Both the position numbers and the translations under genes were made by a program. DNA of 64,000 nt from Gallaecimonas sp. GXIMD4217. Lineage in GTDB: Bacteria > Pseudomonadota > Gammaproteobacteria > Enterobacterales > Gallaecimonadaceae. The notes under the pieces were generated by a model. That model was not told where the DNA came from and made no database searches. It saw nothing but the letters and a program-made list of their open reading frames with translations. Below, one piece after another: positions 40,095 to 49,879 of the stretch (positions are counted from its first letter, which is position 1; each line of letters opens with the position of its first letter). The DNA lies in contig NZ_CP149925.1 in the NCBI RefSeq assembly GCF_038087665.1, forward strand, positions 2,294,870 to 2,358,869, given 5' to 3'.

Positions 40095-41315
40095 TTACCT
40101 GATGAAATCGAACAAACTCAACTGGCTGACCCTGTTGTAGGCGGCAAAGGACGCCTGCAGGGCGGTTTCTTCCTGCACCAGCTGGGAAACCGCCTCGGCA
40201 ATGTCCACCTCGGCGATATCGGCCCGGGCCGTCTGCAGCGCCAGCTCGGTGGTGGCGGCGCCCCTTTGCAGATCCTCTATGACGTTGATGCGGCCGCCGA
40301 TGCTGGAAATGGAACTGAGCAGGCTCTCGTGGGTGAGCCTGGCCATGTCCTGGGCATAGATGGAGGCCTGGGTGAGCTGATCCGGGGTCAGGTTGGGATC
40401 CCGCAGCGTCTCGGCAAAGTCGGTGAGCACATTGAGGATGTTGTCCCGCACCGGCGGCGCCAGGGTGATGTCGGCGGCGGCGCCGGCGGCCCCGTCCAGG
40501 GTGATGTCCAGGCCGTTGAAGGCGATGACCTCCCCCGGCACATAGTTGCCGCTGGCCAGCACGGTGCCGCCGCTGTCGGTGATCTGATAGCTATCCGGCA
40601 CACCGGCTATGGTGGTGACGGAAAAGACGTTGCCGGCCGGGTTGGTCGGGTCGTAGTTGGCGCGGTAGAAGGCGTCGAACTGGCCTTCGTTGCTGACGGC
40701 CGTGGTGACGGTGCCGGCCCCGGCGGTCATGGCCGCACCAGCGTCCAGTTTCGGCGGCAGGGAGTCGAAGATGAAGTAGCCGGGGAAATTGGCCTCGATG
40801 GCCACGGCGCTGGCCACCTGGATCTGCTGCAGACCCTGGTCGCCCTGGTAGACATAGCGGCCGCTGGCGTCCAGGCCATAGGGGGTGATGTTGCCCTCGT
40901 TGCCGGAGAAGATGAAGTCGCCGTTGGCATCCCTGGTGTTCATCAGATCCAGGATTTCGTCGCGGATCCCCTCCAGCTGGGTGGCAATGCCTTGCCGGTC
41001 CGGCAGGCTGTTGATGCCGTCGTTGGCCTGGATCAGCAGCTGCCTGGCCCTGTCCAGCACATCGCTGATGCTGGTCAGGGTGGCCTCGCTGATGCCCAGC
41101 CGTGACTTCAGGGAGTCGCTGTTCTTGGTGAACTGCTCGGACATGGCCAGCTGTTCGTTCAGGCGCAGCACGGTGGCGGCGCCGGCCGGATCGTCGGACG
41201 GCTGCAGGATGCGCTGCTGGGTGTTGACCCGCTCCCTGGAGGTCACCAGCTGCTGCTGGCGCTCCAGGATGGAGTCTATGCCGGACTGGTAGATGAGATT
41301 GGAAGACAAACGCAT
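40095..41315 (-). CDS. flgL: FlgL, hook-filament junction protein (HAP3)
   Basis: 406 residues. N-terminal flagellin-like start MRLSSNLIYQSGIDSILERQ and QRILQPSDDPAGAATVLRLN; C-terminal VSQLVQEETALQASFAAYNR followed by VSQLSLFDFIR, as in FlgL. Three bases after flgK in the flgF-flgL series. Confidence 0.96.
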   Translation of the reverse strand: MRLSSNLIYQSGIDSILERQQQLVTSRERVNTQQRILQPSDDPAGAATVLRLNEQLAMSEQFTKNSDSLKSRLGISEATLTSISDVLDRARQLLIQANDGINSLPDRQGIATQLEGIRDEILDLMNTRDANGDFIFSGNEGNITPYGLDASGRYVYQGDQGLQQIQVASAVAIEANFPGYFIFDSLPPKLDAGAAMTAGAGTVTTAVSNEGQFDAFYRANYDPTNPAGNVFSVTTIAGVPDSYQITDSGGTVLASGNYVPGEVIAFNGLDITLDGAAGAAADITLAPPVRDNILNVLTDFAETLRDPNLTPDQLTQASIYAQDMARLTHESLLSSISSIGGRINVIEDLQRGAATTELALQTARADIAEVDIAEAVSQLVQEETALQASFAAYNRVSQLSLFDFIR

Positions 41316-41318
41316 GGC

Positions 41319-43307
41319 TTACCCCAGGGCCCCAAGCAGGCTGTCGAAGGTGGTCTGAGAGGTGGACAGGATCCGCGCCGTGGCCGCATAGGCCTGCTGG
41401 AACTGGATCAGGTTGGCGGCCTCCTCGTCCAGGTTGACCCCGGCCACCGACTCCAGGCGGCCCTGGCTTTCCGCCAGCAGCGACTTGGCCGCCTCGGCCT
41501 TGACCTTCATGGAAGCGGTCTTGCCGCCCACTTCGCTGACCATGGCGGCAAAGGCGCCGTTCATGCTCTGACCGCTGGCGGCGGAGCCGGCATCGCTGAT
41601 GCGCACCACTTCCTTCTGCTGAAGCTGGCCCAGCAACAGGCCGTTGCTGTTGTCGGAGGTGGCGGTCATGACGCCGGTGCCGCTGTCGACGTTGGCGCTG
41701 ATGATGAACTCGTCGCCGGCGGCGGGCTGGCCGGACAGGCTGACCTGGAAGCCGCTGCCGGCCGGCAGCAGATCATTGAGGTCGGTGGCGGTGATGGGGC
41801 CGCCTATGGGGGTCACGCCGTCCTGCTCATAGAGCTGGTACTGAGTGGCGCTCAAAAAGACGATCTTGCCCGGCGCCGTGGCGTCGAGCAGCGGCGGGGG
41901 CGTGGTGTTGAAGTCGGAGCTGGCCGGTTCGGTGTCGCTGACCACCACCGAGCTGACCACGGCGGTGCCCAGGTTGAGGCTGCCCTGCTCCGCCTTCACC
42001 GGCGAGGCCAGGGCCAGATCCTGGGGCCTGTCTATGGCCAGGCCGAGCTGGGCGGCGGCGTCCCGGGTCGGGCGCATGTCGAAGGTGTCACCGGCGGCAA
42101 AAGCACCGGCAGACACAAAAGTGTATTCCACCCCGTCCACCACCATGGGCCCTGTGCTGGTGTCGCCCGTGGTGATCACGCCGCTGGGGCTGCCGTCCTC
42201 GTTGAGGGCCTCTATCTGGTAAGCGGTGCCCGAGGTGAAGGTGATCCGATAATCCTGGGCGGTCAGGGCGGTGCCGTCCACCACCCTGCCCTCTATGGTC
42301 AGGCCGGCGCTGGAATTACCGCTGTAGTCGTGGGCCACGGCCACCGGCAGCTTGAAGATGTCGCCGCCGATGTCGCCGTCCAGATCCAGGCCCAGCCGGT
42401 GCTGCCTGTTGAAGGCATCGGCCATGGCCAGGGCCAGCTGGCCGAGCTGGCGCTGGGCCGGATCCAGCAGCTCGCTGCGGAACTGGCCCAGGCCGCCAAG
42501 CTTGCCACCCACCGAGCTGAGCTGCTGGGTCATGGCCTGGGGCCCCAGCTTGACCGCCAGCTCCAGGCGGTTTTCCTCCGGGTCGCCGGGCACGGCCTGG
42601 AAGCTGGCCTTGCTGCCGGGCAGTACCAGGGACTGGCCGTTGGCCATCATCACGTTGACGGCGTCGTTGTCGGCGGGAATGACGCGGATGTCCACCAGCT
42701 CGGACAGGCGGCGGATGGCCTCGTCACGCTGGTCCATGAGCTGGGCGCGCTCGCCGCCGGACTGACCGGCATTGACCGAGGCCAGCTGCTCGTTGACCGA
42801 ATGGATGGCGCTGATCAGGGAATTGGCTTCGTCCGCATAGGCGCCGATCTGCTGGTTGACTTCCTTCTGCTGGGAGGCCAGCTGATCGGACTGGCGCTGG
42901 TAACGGGCCACCAGGTTCTCCAACTCGGCCAGGAACAGCTCCCGGTTGGGGATGGAGCTGGCCTCGTTGTTGAGGGTGTTCATGCGCTCGAACAGGGTCT
43001 CCAGGCCCTTGCCGATGCCGGTGTCGGCATCGCCGAGCAGCTTGTCGGTGCGATCGGCCTGGGCCAGGTAGGACTCGGCCAGGCCCAGCTTGGAGGTGTC
43101 CAGGCGCAGCTGGTTGAGGGCAAACTGATCCATGACCCGCACCACATCGGTCCGTCCCACCCCGCCCAGGGGCTCGGCGGTCAGCTCCACCCGCTGGCGG
43201 CTGTAGCCCGGGGTGTTGACGTTGGCGATGTTGTTGCCTGCGGTGTTGAGCAGCAGCTGGTTCGCCAGGATCCCAGATGTGCCGATACGCAGCATGTCAT
43301 TGGCCAT
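41319..43307 (-). CDS. flgK: FlgK, hook-filament junction protein (HAP1)
   Basis: 662 residues. Conserved N-terminus MANDMLRIGTSGILANQLLL with NTAGNNIANVNTPGYSRQRV, and C-terminus GVNLDEEAANLIQFQQAYAA ending TFDSLLGALG. Longer than the 546-residue E. coli protein because of extra middle domains, common in polar flagellates. One base after flgJ. Confidence 0.97.
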   Translation of the reverse strand: MANDMLRIGTSGILANQLLLNTAGNNIANVNTPGYSRQRVELTAEPLGGVGRTDVVRVMDQFALNQLRLDTSKLGLAESYLAQADRTDKLLGDADTGIGKGLETLFERMNTLNNEASSIPNRELFLAELENLVARYQRQSDQLASQQKEVNQQIGAYADEANSLISAIHSVNEQLASVNAGQSGGERAQLMDQRDEAIRRLSELVDIRVIPADNDAVNVMMANGQSLVLPGSKASFQAVPGDPEENRLELAVKLGPQAMTQQLSSVGGKLGGLGQFRSELLDPAQRQLGQLALAMADAFNRQHRLGLDLDGDIGGDIFKLPVAVAHDYSGNSSAGLTIEGRVVDGTALTAQDYRITFTSGTAYQIEALNEDGSPSGVITTGDTSTGPMVVDGVEYTFVSAGAFAAGDTFDMRPTRDAAAQLGLAIDRPQDLALASPVKAEQGSLNLGTAVVSSVVVSDTEPASSDFNTTPPPLLDATAPGKIVFLSATQYQLYEQDGVTPIGGPITATDLNDLLPAGSGFQVSLSGQPAAGDEFIISANVDSGTGVMTATSDNSNGLLLGQLQQKEVVRISDAGSAASGQSMNGAFAAMVSEVGGKTASMKVKAEAAKSLLAESQGRLESVAGVNLDEEAANLIQFQQAYAATARILSTSQTTFDSLLGALG

Positions 43308-43308
43308 T

Positions 43309-44241
43309 TCAGTCGGCTCCTCGTGTCAGCGCCGGATGGGCCAGCACCTTCATGATCTTGCTGGCATAGTTGGGGTCCGTCGCATACCCCGCTTCCTGGA
43401 GCTTCTGCAGGAAGCGTGCCGGTTCTTTCGCGGCTCCCAGCGCCTCCTGGTAGCGGTCGCTGTTTTTCAGCAGCGACACGAAGTCCTTGAAGCTTTCCAC
43501 CGGATGGCGGTAGACCCGGAACAGGGCCTTTTCCATCCTGGCCTGGTCGCCCCGGTATTCCAGGGTGCTGACCTTGACCCTGTCGCCCTGCCAGCTGCCA
43601 CCGGCCTTGATGTTGAACAGGTTGTGGCTGGGCTTGCCGTCCTCGCCCTGGAGCATCTTCTGGCCCCAGCCGGTTTCCAGGGCCGCCTGGGCCAGCATCA
43701 CCGCCGGCGACAGGCCCAGTGCCCTGGCCGCCTGGCGGGCATAGGGCATCAGTTTTTCAACGAAATCCTCCGGGCCTTCGAAACGGATGTCGGCACGGGC
43801 TTTTGACGGTGTCGGTTCCTTGGCACCGGATTGCGATTGTGCTTCGGCGGCCGCCGGCTTGGCGTCCCGGGACAGGGGGACCGAGGAGACGGCATTGCCG
43901 CCTCTGAGTACCGAGGCCGGCATCAGGTTGCCGCCCGGCTTGAGCTGGGCGGCAATGACCTCGGCCAGGCCCAGGCCGCCCTTGCCGGACAGCTCCATGG
44001 CCATCTGCTGGTCCTGCATGTCCCGGTAAAAGTGGGTGGCGTTGGAGTTGAAAATGCTGTCTTCCTCGAAGACGGCATTGGCCTCGCGCATGCTCTTGAT
44101 CAGCTCGCGCACGAACAGCGATTCGAACTGGCGCGCCGTTTCCAGCAGCGCCTGGTCGTCGTTCTGCTGGGCACCCTTTCTCAGCCTGTCCAGGGAGGCC
44201 AGATCGGTGACCAGCTGGTTGCTGCCGATGAGGTCCGCCAT
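43309..44241 (-). CDS. flgJ: FlgJ, rod cap and peptidoglycan hydrolase
   Basis: 310 residues, two domains. Residues 1-100 are the rod-capping domain (ETARQFESLFVRELIKSMRE, DMQDQQMAMELSGKGGLGLA). After a low-complexity linker (about 105-150) comes the glucosaminidase domain that opens the wall for the rod, with probable catalytic E189 in QAALETGWGQ and the LFNIKAG motif. Two bases after flgI. Confidence 0.95.
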   Translation of the reverse strand: MADLIGSNQLVTDLASLDRLRKGAQQNDDQALLETARQFESLFVRELIKSMREANAVFEEDSIFNSNATHFYRDMQDQQMAMELSGKGGLGLAEVIAAQLKPGGNLMPASVLRGGNAVSSVPLSRDAKPAAAEAQSQSGAKEPTPSKARADIRFEGPEDFVEKLMPYARQAARALGLSPAVMLAQAALETGWGQKMLQGEDGKPSHNLFNIKAGGSWQGDRVKVSTLEYRGDQARMEKALFRVYRHPVESFKDFVSLLKNSDRYQEALGAAKEPARFLQKLQEAGYATDPNYASKIMKVLAHPALTRGAD

Positions 44242-44243
44242 GG

Positions 44244-45326
44244 TCAGATCACGATCAGCTCGCCGGACAGGGCGCCGGCCTGCTTGAGGGCCTCCAGTAT
44301 GGCCATGACGTCCGAGGGGGCGGCGCCCACCTCGTTGACGGCCCTGACCAGATCCTGGAGGGTGACGCCGGGATCGAAATAGAACATCCGCGCCTGGCTC
44401 TGCTCCACCTCGATGCCGGAGTCCGGCACCACCACGGTCTCGCCGCCGGCCAGGGGGTTGGGCTGGCTGACCTGGGGATTCTCGCTGATGGTGATGGTCA
44501 GGCCGCCATGGGTGATGGCCGCCGGCTTGAGGTGCACCTGGGCCCCCACCACTATGGTGCCGGTGCGGGAGTTGACGATGATCTTGGCCGCCTCGGCCGC
44601 CGGGGTGAACTCCAGGTTCTCCAGGGTGGACAGGAAGCTGACCCGCTGGTTGCGATCCCGGGGTGCCCGCACCTGCACCGAAGTAGCGTCCATGGCCAGG
44701 GCCATGCCCGGCCCCAGCAGGTTGTTGACGGTGTCCGCCAGGCGCTTGGCGGTGGTGAAGTCGGGCCTGTGCAGGTTGAAGATCAGGAAATCGGAGTTGG
44801 CGAAGGGGCTGGCCACCTCCCGCTCCACTATGGCACCGCCGGGGATGCGGCCGGCCGTCGGCGTATTGGCCAGCACCCGGGAGCCGTCGGCGCCGTCGGC
44901 GCTGAAGCCGGACACCACCAGGTTGCCCTGGGCCAGGGCGTAGACCTTGCCGTCCACGCCCTTGAGGAAGGTCTGCAAGAGGGTGCCGCCGCGCAGGCTC
45001 TTGGCGGAGCCCACCGAGGAGACGGTAACGTCGATCTGCTGGCCGGGCTTGGCAAAGGCCGGCAGGGTGGCGCTGACCGCCACCGCCGCCACGTTCTTGA
45101 TCTTGGGCTTCTGGCCGACCGGCATCTGGATGCCGAAGTTGCGCAGCATGCTCAGGAAGGACTGCTCGGTGAAGGGGCTCTGCTCACCGCTGCCGGGCAG
45201 GCCCACCACCAGGCCGTAACCCACCAGCTGGTTGTCGCGGACCCCGGCCACCGAGGCCATGTCCTTGATGCGTTCGGCCTGGGCCAGCATGGGCAGCAGC
45301 AGCAGACAACAGATCAGGCGTTTCAT
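44244..45326 (-). CDS. flgI: FlgI, P-ring protein
   Basis: Periplasmic P-ring subunit, 360 residues with an 18-residue signal peptide ([17 protein letters not shown]). Three ATG codons stand in a row after AGGAG; the third, at 45326, has the best spacing (6 bases). [20 protein letters not shown] and the following [10 protein letters not shown] are the family start, and [20 protein letters not shown] the end. Follows flgH by 9 bp. Confidence 0.96.
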   Translation of the reverse strand: MKRLICCLLLLPMLAQAERIKDMASVAGVRDNQLVGYGLVVGLPGSGEQSPFTEQSFLSMLRNFGIQMPVGQKPKIKNVAAVAVSATLPAFAKPGQQIDVTVSSVGSAKSLRGGTLLQTFLKGVDGKVYALAQGNLVVSGFSADGADGSRVLANTPTAGRIPGGAIVEREVASPFANSDFLIFNLHRPDFTTAKRLADTVNNLLGPGMALAMDATSVQVRAPRDRNQRVSFLSTLENLEFTPAAEAAKIIVNSRTGTIVVGAQVHLKPAAITHGGLTITISENPQVSQPNPLAGGETVVVPDSGIEVEQSQARMFYFDPGVTLQDLVRAVNEVGAAPSDVMAILEALKQAGALSGELIVI

Positions 45327-45335
45327 CATCATCTC

Positions 45336-46007
45336 CTAGAAGGGCCACCAGCTCGAGTTGAAGAAGCGGCTGAGCCAGCCCTGTTGCTGGGTCTGGGCGA
45401 AGTCACCGGTGCCGGAATACTGGAGGCGGGCATTGGCCACCCGGGTGGAGTCCACCATGTTGTCGGCGCTGATGTCGTCCTGGCGGACGATGCCGGTCAG
45501 GCGGATGAACTCGTCGCCGTTGTTGATGGTGATCCACTTCTCGCCACGTATCATCAGGGTGCCGTTGGGCAGCACCTTGACCACGTGCACCGAGATGGCG
45601 CCGTTGAGCTGGTTGGCCTGGTCGGCGTCGGACTCGCCGGCAAAGCTGTTGGCGCCGTTGATGCCGACGCTGATGGGATTGCCATTGATGGTCACGTCCT
45701 TGCCCAGGGCCATCACCGGATCCAGGCTCACCGCCGTTTCCTTGTCCAGCTCGGTCTTGGCGCTCTTGGAGGCCCTGTTGTTCTCCTTGAGCAGCACCGT
45801 GATGATGTCGCCGACCCGGGCCGCCCGGCGATCCGAATAGAGGTTCTGGCTGGTGCTGTCCTGGAACAGCGAACCGGTGGCCACCAGGGGCTCCTCCTCG
45901 AAGTCCGGCAGCACCGGGGCGAAGTCCGGATCATCGGGAATGGGCTTGGGACTGGTGCTGGCGCAGCCGGCCATGGCCAGGGCGAGCAGGATCAGGAAAA
46001 GGCGCAT
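45336..46007 (-). CDS. flgH: FlgH, L-ring lipoprotein
   Basis: Outer-membrane L-ring subunit. 223 residues with a lipoprotein signal (LLALAMAGC, lipobox Cys at 15). FQDSTSQNLYSDRRAARVGD and ITVLLKENNRASKS are the family signature, followed by RGEKWITINNGDEFIRLTGI. 12 bp after flgG. Confidence 0.96.
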   Translation of the reverse strand: MRLFLILLALAMAGCASTSPKPIPDDPDFAPVLPDFEEEPLVATGSLFQDSTSQNLYSDRRAARVGDIITVLLKENNRASKSAKTELDKETAVSLDPVMALGKDVTINGNPISVGINGANSFAGESDADQANQLNGAISVHVVKVLPNGTLMIRGEKWITINNGDEFIRLTGIVRQDDISADNMVDSTRVANARLQYSGTGDFAQTQQQGWLSRFFNSSWWPF

Positions 46008-46019
46008 CTCAAGCCCCCG

Positions 46020-46808
46020 TTACAAGGTCTGGTTGACGAAGGACATCATCTCGTCCACCGCCTTGATCACCTTGGAGTTCATCTCGTAGACCCGCTGGGT
46101 CTCGATGAGGTTGACCAGCTCCTCGGTAACATTGACGTTGGAGGTTTCCAAGGCGCCCTGCTGGATCACCCCGAAGCCGTCCAGGCCCGGCGTGCCCTGG
46201 TTGGGGGCGCCGGAGGCGCCGGTCTCCAGAAACAGGTTCTGGCCCATGGGCTCCAGGCCCTGGGGATTGACGAAGTCGGTCAGGGTCAGCTGGCCCACCA
46301 CGGTCGGCTCGGCCTGGCCGGGCTGGCGCACCGAGACCTGGCCGTCGGTGCCTATGGTGATGCTCTGGGCGTCCTCGGGGATGGTGATGTTGGGCTGCAC
46401 CTGGTAACCGGAGCCGGCGGTGACCAGCTGGCCGTCCTCGTCCAGGGCGAACTGGCCGTTACGGCTGTAGGCGATATTGCCGTCCGGCAGCAGCACCTCA
46501 AAGAAGCCGCGGCCCTCGACCATCACGTCCAGGGCGTTGTCGGTGGTCAGGCGGTTGCCCTGGCTGAAGGTCTTCTGGGTGGCGGACACCTTGGCGCCGG
46601 TGCCCAGCATCAGGCCGGAGGGCAGCTCGGTGTTCTGGGACGACTGGGCGCCGGGCTGGTGGATGTTCTGGTACAGCAGATCCTCGAACACGGCCCGGCT
46701 CTTCTTGAAGCCCACGGTGGAGGCGTTGGCCAGGTTGTTGGAAATCACCGCGATGTCGGTCTGCTGGGCGTCCAGGCCGGTCTTGGAAATCCACAGTGCT
46801 GGGTTCAT
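46020..46808 (-). CDS. flgG: FlgG, distal rod protein
   Basis: 262 residues, the family length. N-terminal [20 protein letters not shown] with [20 protein letters not shown], and C-terminal [20 protein letters not shown]. It contains the FQ/NQ extended loop [20 protein letters not shown] characteristic of distal rod proteins. 11 bp after flgF. Confidence 0.97.
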   Translation of the reverse strand: MNPALWISKTGLDAQQTDIAVISNNLANASTVGFKKSRAVFEDLLYQNIHQPGAQSSQNTELPSGLMLGTGAKVSATQKTFSQGNRLTTDNALDVMVEGRGFFEVLLPDGNIAYSRNGQFALDEDGQLVTAGSGYQVQPNITIPEDAQSITIGTDGQVSVRQPGQAEPTVVGQLTLTDFVNPQGLEPMGQNLFLETGASGAPNQGTPGLDGFGVIQQGALETSNVNVTEELVNLIETQRVYEMNSKVIKAVDEMMSFVNQTL

Positions 46809-46819
46809 CTCATCTCTCC

Positions 46820-47566
46820 TCAGCCGATGCGCATCAGGCTGTTGTGGGCCGCATCCATGTCTTCAGCGGTCTTCATCATCTTCACCTGCAGCTCGAAATG
46901 GCGCTGCAGATCGATAAGGCTGGTCATCTCCGCCACGGCATTGACGTTGGAGCCTTCAAGAGCCCCCTGCACCAGGCGCACATCGGCGGTCGCCGGGGCC
47001 GGTCCGCCGTCCTTGGGGCGGAACAGGCCGTCCTCGCCCTTGACCAGGGCCCTGACGTCGGGGTTGACCAGCTTGATCCGGTTCACCACCTCCAGGGCCT
47101 CGGGCGGGGCGCCCTGGGGCCGGACGCTGATGGTGCCGTCGCCGCCGATCTCCAGCTTCTCGAAGGGAATGGGCAGCACTATGGGTGCATCGCCCTCCCC
47201 CAGCAGCAGGCGACCGTCGGCGGTCTCCAGCAGGCCGGTGGCGTTGATCTTGAGGTGCCCGGCCCGGGTGTAGCCTTCCTGGCCGTTCTGGCCGCTCACC
47301 GCCAGCCAGCCGTCGCCTTCGATGGCCACGTCCAGATCACGGCCGGTGGTTTCCAGACTGCCGACGGCAAAGTTCTGGCCGGGGCGCTCGGTCATGGCGA
47401 ACACCCGGCTCGGCAGCCCCTCACCGTAGGCCTGCATGGCGCGGGCCTGGGCGAAGTCGGCCTTGAAGCCGTTGGTCTTGACGTTGGCCAGGTTGTTGCC
47501 GCGCACGGCCAGGGCATTCATGTCCTGACTGGCGCCGGTCATGGCCAGGTAAAGCAGGCGGTCCAT
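46820..47566 (-). CDS. flgF: FlgF, proximal rod protein
   Basis: 248 residues from [19 protein letters not shown] with [21 protein letters not shown]-terminal [20 protein letters not shown]. First gene of the flgFGHIJKL series, downstream of its own sigma-54 promoter and separated from flgE by a terminator and degenerate repeats. The frame is open 19 codons further upstream but those overlap the promoter. Confidence 0.95.
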   Translation of the reverse strand: MDRLLYLAMTGASQDMNALAVRGNNLANVKTNGFKADFAQARAMQAYGEGLPSRVFAMTERPGQNFAVGSLETTGRDLDVAIEGDGWLAVSGQNGQEGYTRAGHLKINATGLLETADGRLLLGEGDAPIVLPIPFEKLEIGGDGTISVRPQGAPPEALEVVNRIKLVNPDVRALVKGEDGLFRPKDGGPAPATADVRLVQGALEGSNVNAVAEMTSLIDLQRHFELQVKMMKTAEDMDAAHNSLMRIG

Positions 47567-47606
47567 GTGTCGGTCCTCTGGCACCTCTGGGTTGATACCT
47601 GACCAA

Positions 47607-47622
47607 TGCAAGGGCAATGCCA
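47607..47622 (-). promoter_or_regulatory. sigma-54 promoter of the flgFGHIJKL operon
   Basis: Minus-strand TGGCATTGCCCTTGCA with GG-N10-GC spacing. The T-tract of the flgE terminator runs directly into the -24 element. Predicted start near 47596. Confidence 0.85.
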
Positions 47623-47649
47623 AAAGAAAGGCCCGCCAATGGCGGGCCT
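47623..47649 (-). terminator. intrinsic terminator of the flgBCDE operon
   Basis: Nine-bp stem AGGCCCGCC/GGCGGGCCT with loop AAT, followed on the minus strand by TTCTTT. Confidence 0.88.
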
Positions 47650-47692
47650 GTGATCGGGCTTGGAAAAGCCGTTTTTAATGAGGCTGCAGGCT

Positions 47693-47916
47693 GACGAATC
47701 AGCAGCCTGGCAATCACCCCTTAGCGGATCTGCAGACTGTTCTGCTGCAGGCTGCTGGATACCTCTATGGTCGATGAATCAGCAGCCTGGAAATTTCCAT
47801 TAACGGATCTGCAGACTGTTGGATACCTCTATGGTCAATGAATCAGCAGCCTGGCAATCACCCCTTAGCGGATCTGCAGTATGTTCTGCTGCAGGCTGTT
47901 GGACACCTCTATGGCC
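47693..47916. repeat. three degenerate direct copies of the flgE 3' end
   Basis: Units at 47693-47772, 47773-47836 and 47837-47916 (80, 64 and 80 bp). Each begins GAATCAGCAGCCTGG-like and ends GGATACCTCTATGG-like. The right part of the third unit is the true flgE 3' end; units one and two repeat its last 10-15 codons plus stop. Unit two lacks an internal 16-bp segment. Confidence 0.9.
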
Positions 47917-49163
47917 CGGGAATTCGCCTGGAAATTACGCTGGGCGGTGATCAGGTCCACCAGCTCCTGGGTCAGGTCGACGTTGGACTGCTCCAGGGCA
48001 CCGGAGCGGATGTCGCCGAAGGTGCCGGTGCCGGCCTCACCGGCCAGGGGCTCACCGGACTCGGTGCTGGCCTTCCAGGCGGTGTTGCCGATCTGGCTCA
48101 GGCCCTGCTCGTTGGCAAAGCGCACCAGGGCGACCCGGCCCAGGGGCTGGGTGGTACCGTTGGAATAGGAAGCCCGCACCAGGCCGTCGGCGCCCACTTC
48201 CACGCCGGTCAGGCGCCCCACGGTCAGGCCGTTCTGCTCCAGGGAGGTAACCTCGAAGGCGGAGGCGAACTGGGTCGGGTTGACGAAGTCCAGCTCCAGG
48301 GTCTGGGCCGGATCGGCGCCATTAGTGAGAATGCCAGCCAGGGGATCGGTGACCAGGGTCGCCGGGGTGGTGGCCGGGGTGTCCGGCAGGCCCTGGGAGT
48401 TGAAGTTCAGGTAGGCGCCGTTGTAGTTGCTGGCGCCGTCGTTGTAGACGGGGCCGCCGGCACTGGCCATGTTGATCGGGTTGTTGTCGACGAAGGCGTA
48501 GACTTCCCAGCGGTTGGCCACTGTGGCGTCTTTGCGGTAGTAGGTGGTCAGGGTATGGGCCTCACCCAGGGAGTCGTAGATGGTCACCGAGGTGGCATTG
48601 TTGTAGGTGTCCGGGCTGCCCGGATCAAAGGCCAGGGCCGGGGCGCTTTCGCCGGCCGGCAGGTTCAGGGTCAGGTCGATCTCGGAGGTGGACAGGGGCG
48701 TACCCACGGAATCCGGCACCCGCAACGGGCTGGTGGTGGACAGGGACACCGAGGCGGAGGAGCCGTCCGGGTTGACCGGGAACACCTGCAGGAAGCTGCC
48801 CTGGTTGTCGACCACGAAGTTTTCCTTGTTGAGCTTGAAGTTGCCGGCACGGCTGAAGGTCAGCTCTCGGGAGGATTGATCCGAGGTGGTGGCGAAGAAG
48901 CCGTTGCCCTTGATGGCCAGGTCGAAGGCGCTGTTGGTGAACATCAGGGCGCCCTGGGAGAACTGCTGGGCCACCGCCGAGGTCACCACGCCGTCACCGA
49001 CCTTGGTCTTGGCGTTGGCGAAGATGGAGCTGGCGTAGACATCGGCAAACTCCGCCCTGGACTCCTTGAAGCCGAAGGTGTTGGCGTTGGCGATGTTGTT
49101 ACTGGTGACATCCAGATCCTTTTGCGCCGCGTTCAGGCCACTCAGCGAGATATTGAAAGACAT
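47865..49163 (-). CDS. flgE: FlgE, hook protein
   Basis: 432 residues. N-terminal MSFNISLSGLNAAQKDLDVT with SNNIANANTFGFKESRAEFA; C-terminal LITAQRNFQANSRAIEVSNS ending LQQNILQIR. The middle is T/S/N/D-rich with no cysteine, as expected for an exported hook protein. GCAGGAGG precedes the ATG. Last gene of flgBCDE; its 3' end is copied twice downstream. Confidence 0.97.
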   Translation of the reverse strand: MSFNISLSGLNAAQKDLDVTSNNIANANTFGFKESRAEFADVYASSIFANAKTKVGDGVVTSAVAQQFSQGALMFTNSAFDLAIKGNGFFATTSDQSSRELTFSRAGNFKLNKENFVVDNQGSFLQVFPVNPDGSSASVSLSTTSPLRVPDSVGTPLSTSEIDLTLNLPAGESAPALAFDPGSPDTYNNATSVTIYDSLGEAHTLTTYYRKDATVANRWEVYAFVDNNPINMASAGGPVYNDGASNYNGAYLNFNSQGLPDTPATTPATLVTDPLAGILTNGADPAQTLELDFVNPTQFASAFEVTSLEQNGLTVGRLTGVEVGADGLVRASYSNGTTQPLGRVALVRFANEQGLSQIGNTAWKASTESGEPLAGEAGTGTFGDIRSGALEQSNVDLTQELVDLITAQRNFQANSRAIEVSNSLQQNILQIR

Positions 49164-49178
49164 TGTTTCCTCCTGCCC

Positions 49179-49868
49179 TTAGGCTTTGGCTACTTCCAGG
49201 ACATCACCCAGCTGGATACCGCCGAGGCCCTGAAGATTAAGGATGACGCCACCATTGGCTGCACTGCCCAGCGTCACAGATTCCACTTTGGCGTAATTGA
49301 CGACCGGCAGGTCGACCCGCTCCCCGTTCACCAGGGCCTGGGCCTTGACCACATAAGTGCCGCTCTTGGCTTGTTCGCCAGCAAAGTTCGTACCATCCCA
49401 TTCGAAACGGGTGTTGCCTGCGCCCTGGTCATCCAGCTCCACCGTCTTGATGAGGTTGCCGTCCTCGTCCTCGATGCGCAGGGTCAGGTTCTGCATGGGG
49501 TACTCGGAGGTGATGGCGCCGGTGATGCTGCCCCCCTGGGGCAGATAGCCGACGTTGGTGGGCACCAGCACCTTCTGGCCCACCAGGGTGGAGGCCTGCA
49601 GGGCCTGGTTGGAGCTCATCACCTCGTTGAGGGAGCCGAACTGGTCGTTCATGTTGTTGATGCCGTCCACGGTGGCGAAGGAGGCCATCTGGGCGATCAT
49701 CTGATCGTTGTCGACCGGCTTGAAGGGATCCTGGTAGGCCAGCTGCTTGGTGAGCAGCGCCAGGAAATCCTCCTGGTCCAGGCTGCCATTGTTGTTCTGC
49801 ACGTCCTGTGTCTGATCTCCCCATTTCAGGGCATTGAGAGGGTCACTGCTGCCGTTGATGGTGCTCAT
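49179..49868 (-). CDS. flgD: FlgD, hook cap (scaffold) protein
   Basis: Cap for hook growth, 229 residues. QEDFLALLTKQLAYQDPFKP with VDNDQMIAQMASF is the N-terminal FlgD motif; VELDDQGAGNTRFEWDGTNF belongs to the FlgD Ig-like domain. Preceded by AAAGGA and, just upstream, by a 25-codon reading frame that ends like flgC. Confidence 0.95.
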   Translation of the reverse strand: MSTINGSSDPLNALKWGDQTQDVQNNNGSLDQEDFLALLTKQLAYQDPFKPVDNDQMIAQMASFATVDGINNMNDQFGSLNEVMSSNQALQASTLVGQKVLVPTNVGYLPQGGSITGAITSEYPMQNLTLRIEDEDGNLIKTVELDDQGAGNTRFEWDGTNFAGEQAKSGTYVVKAQALVNGERVDLPVVNYAKVESVTLGSAANGGVILNLQGLGGIQLGDVLEVAKA

Positions 49869-49879
49869 GGCTTATTCCT

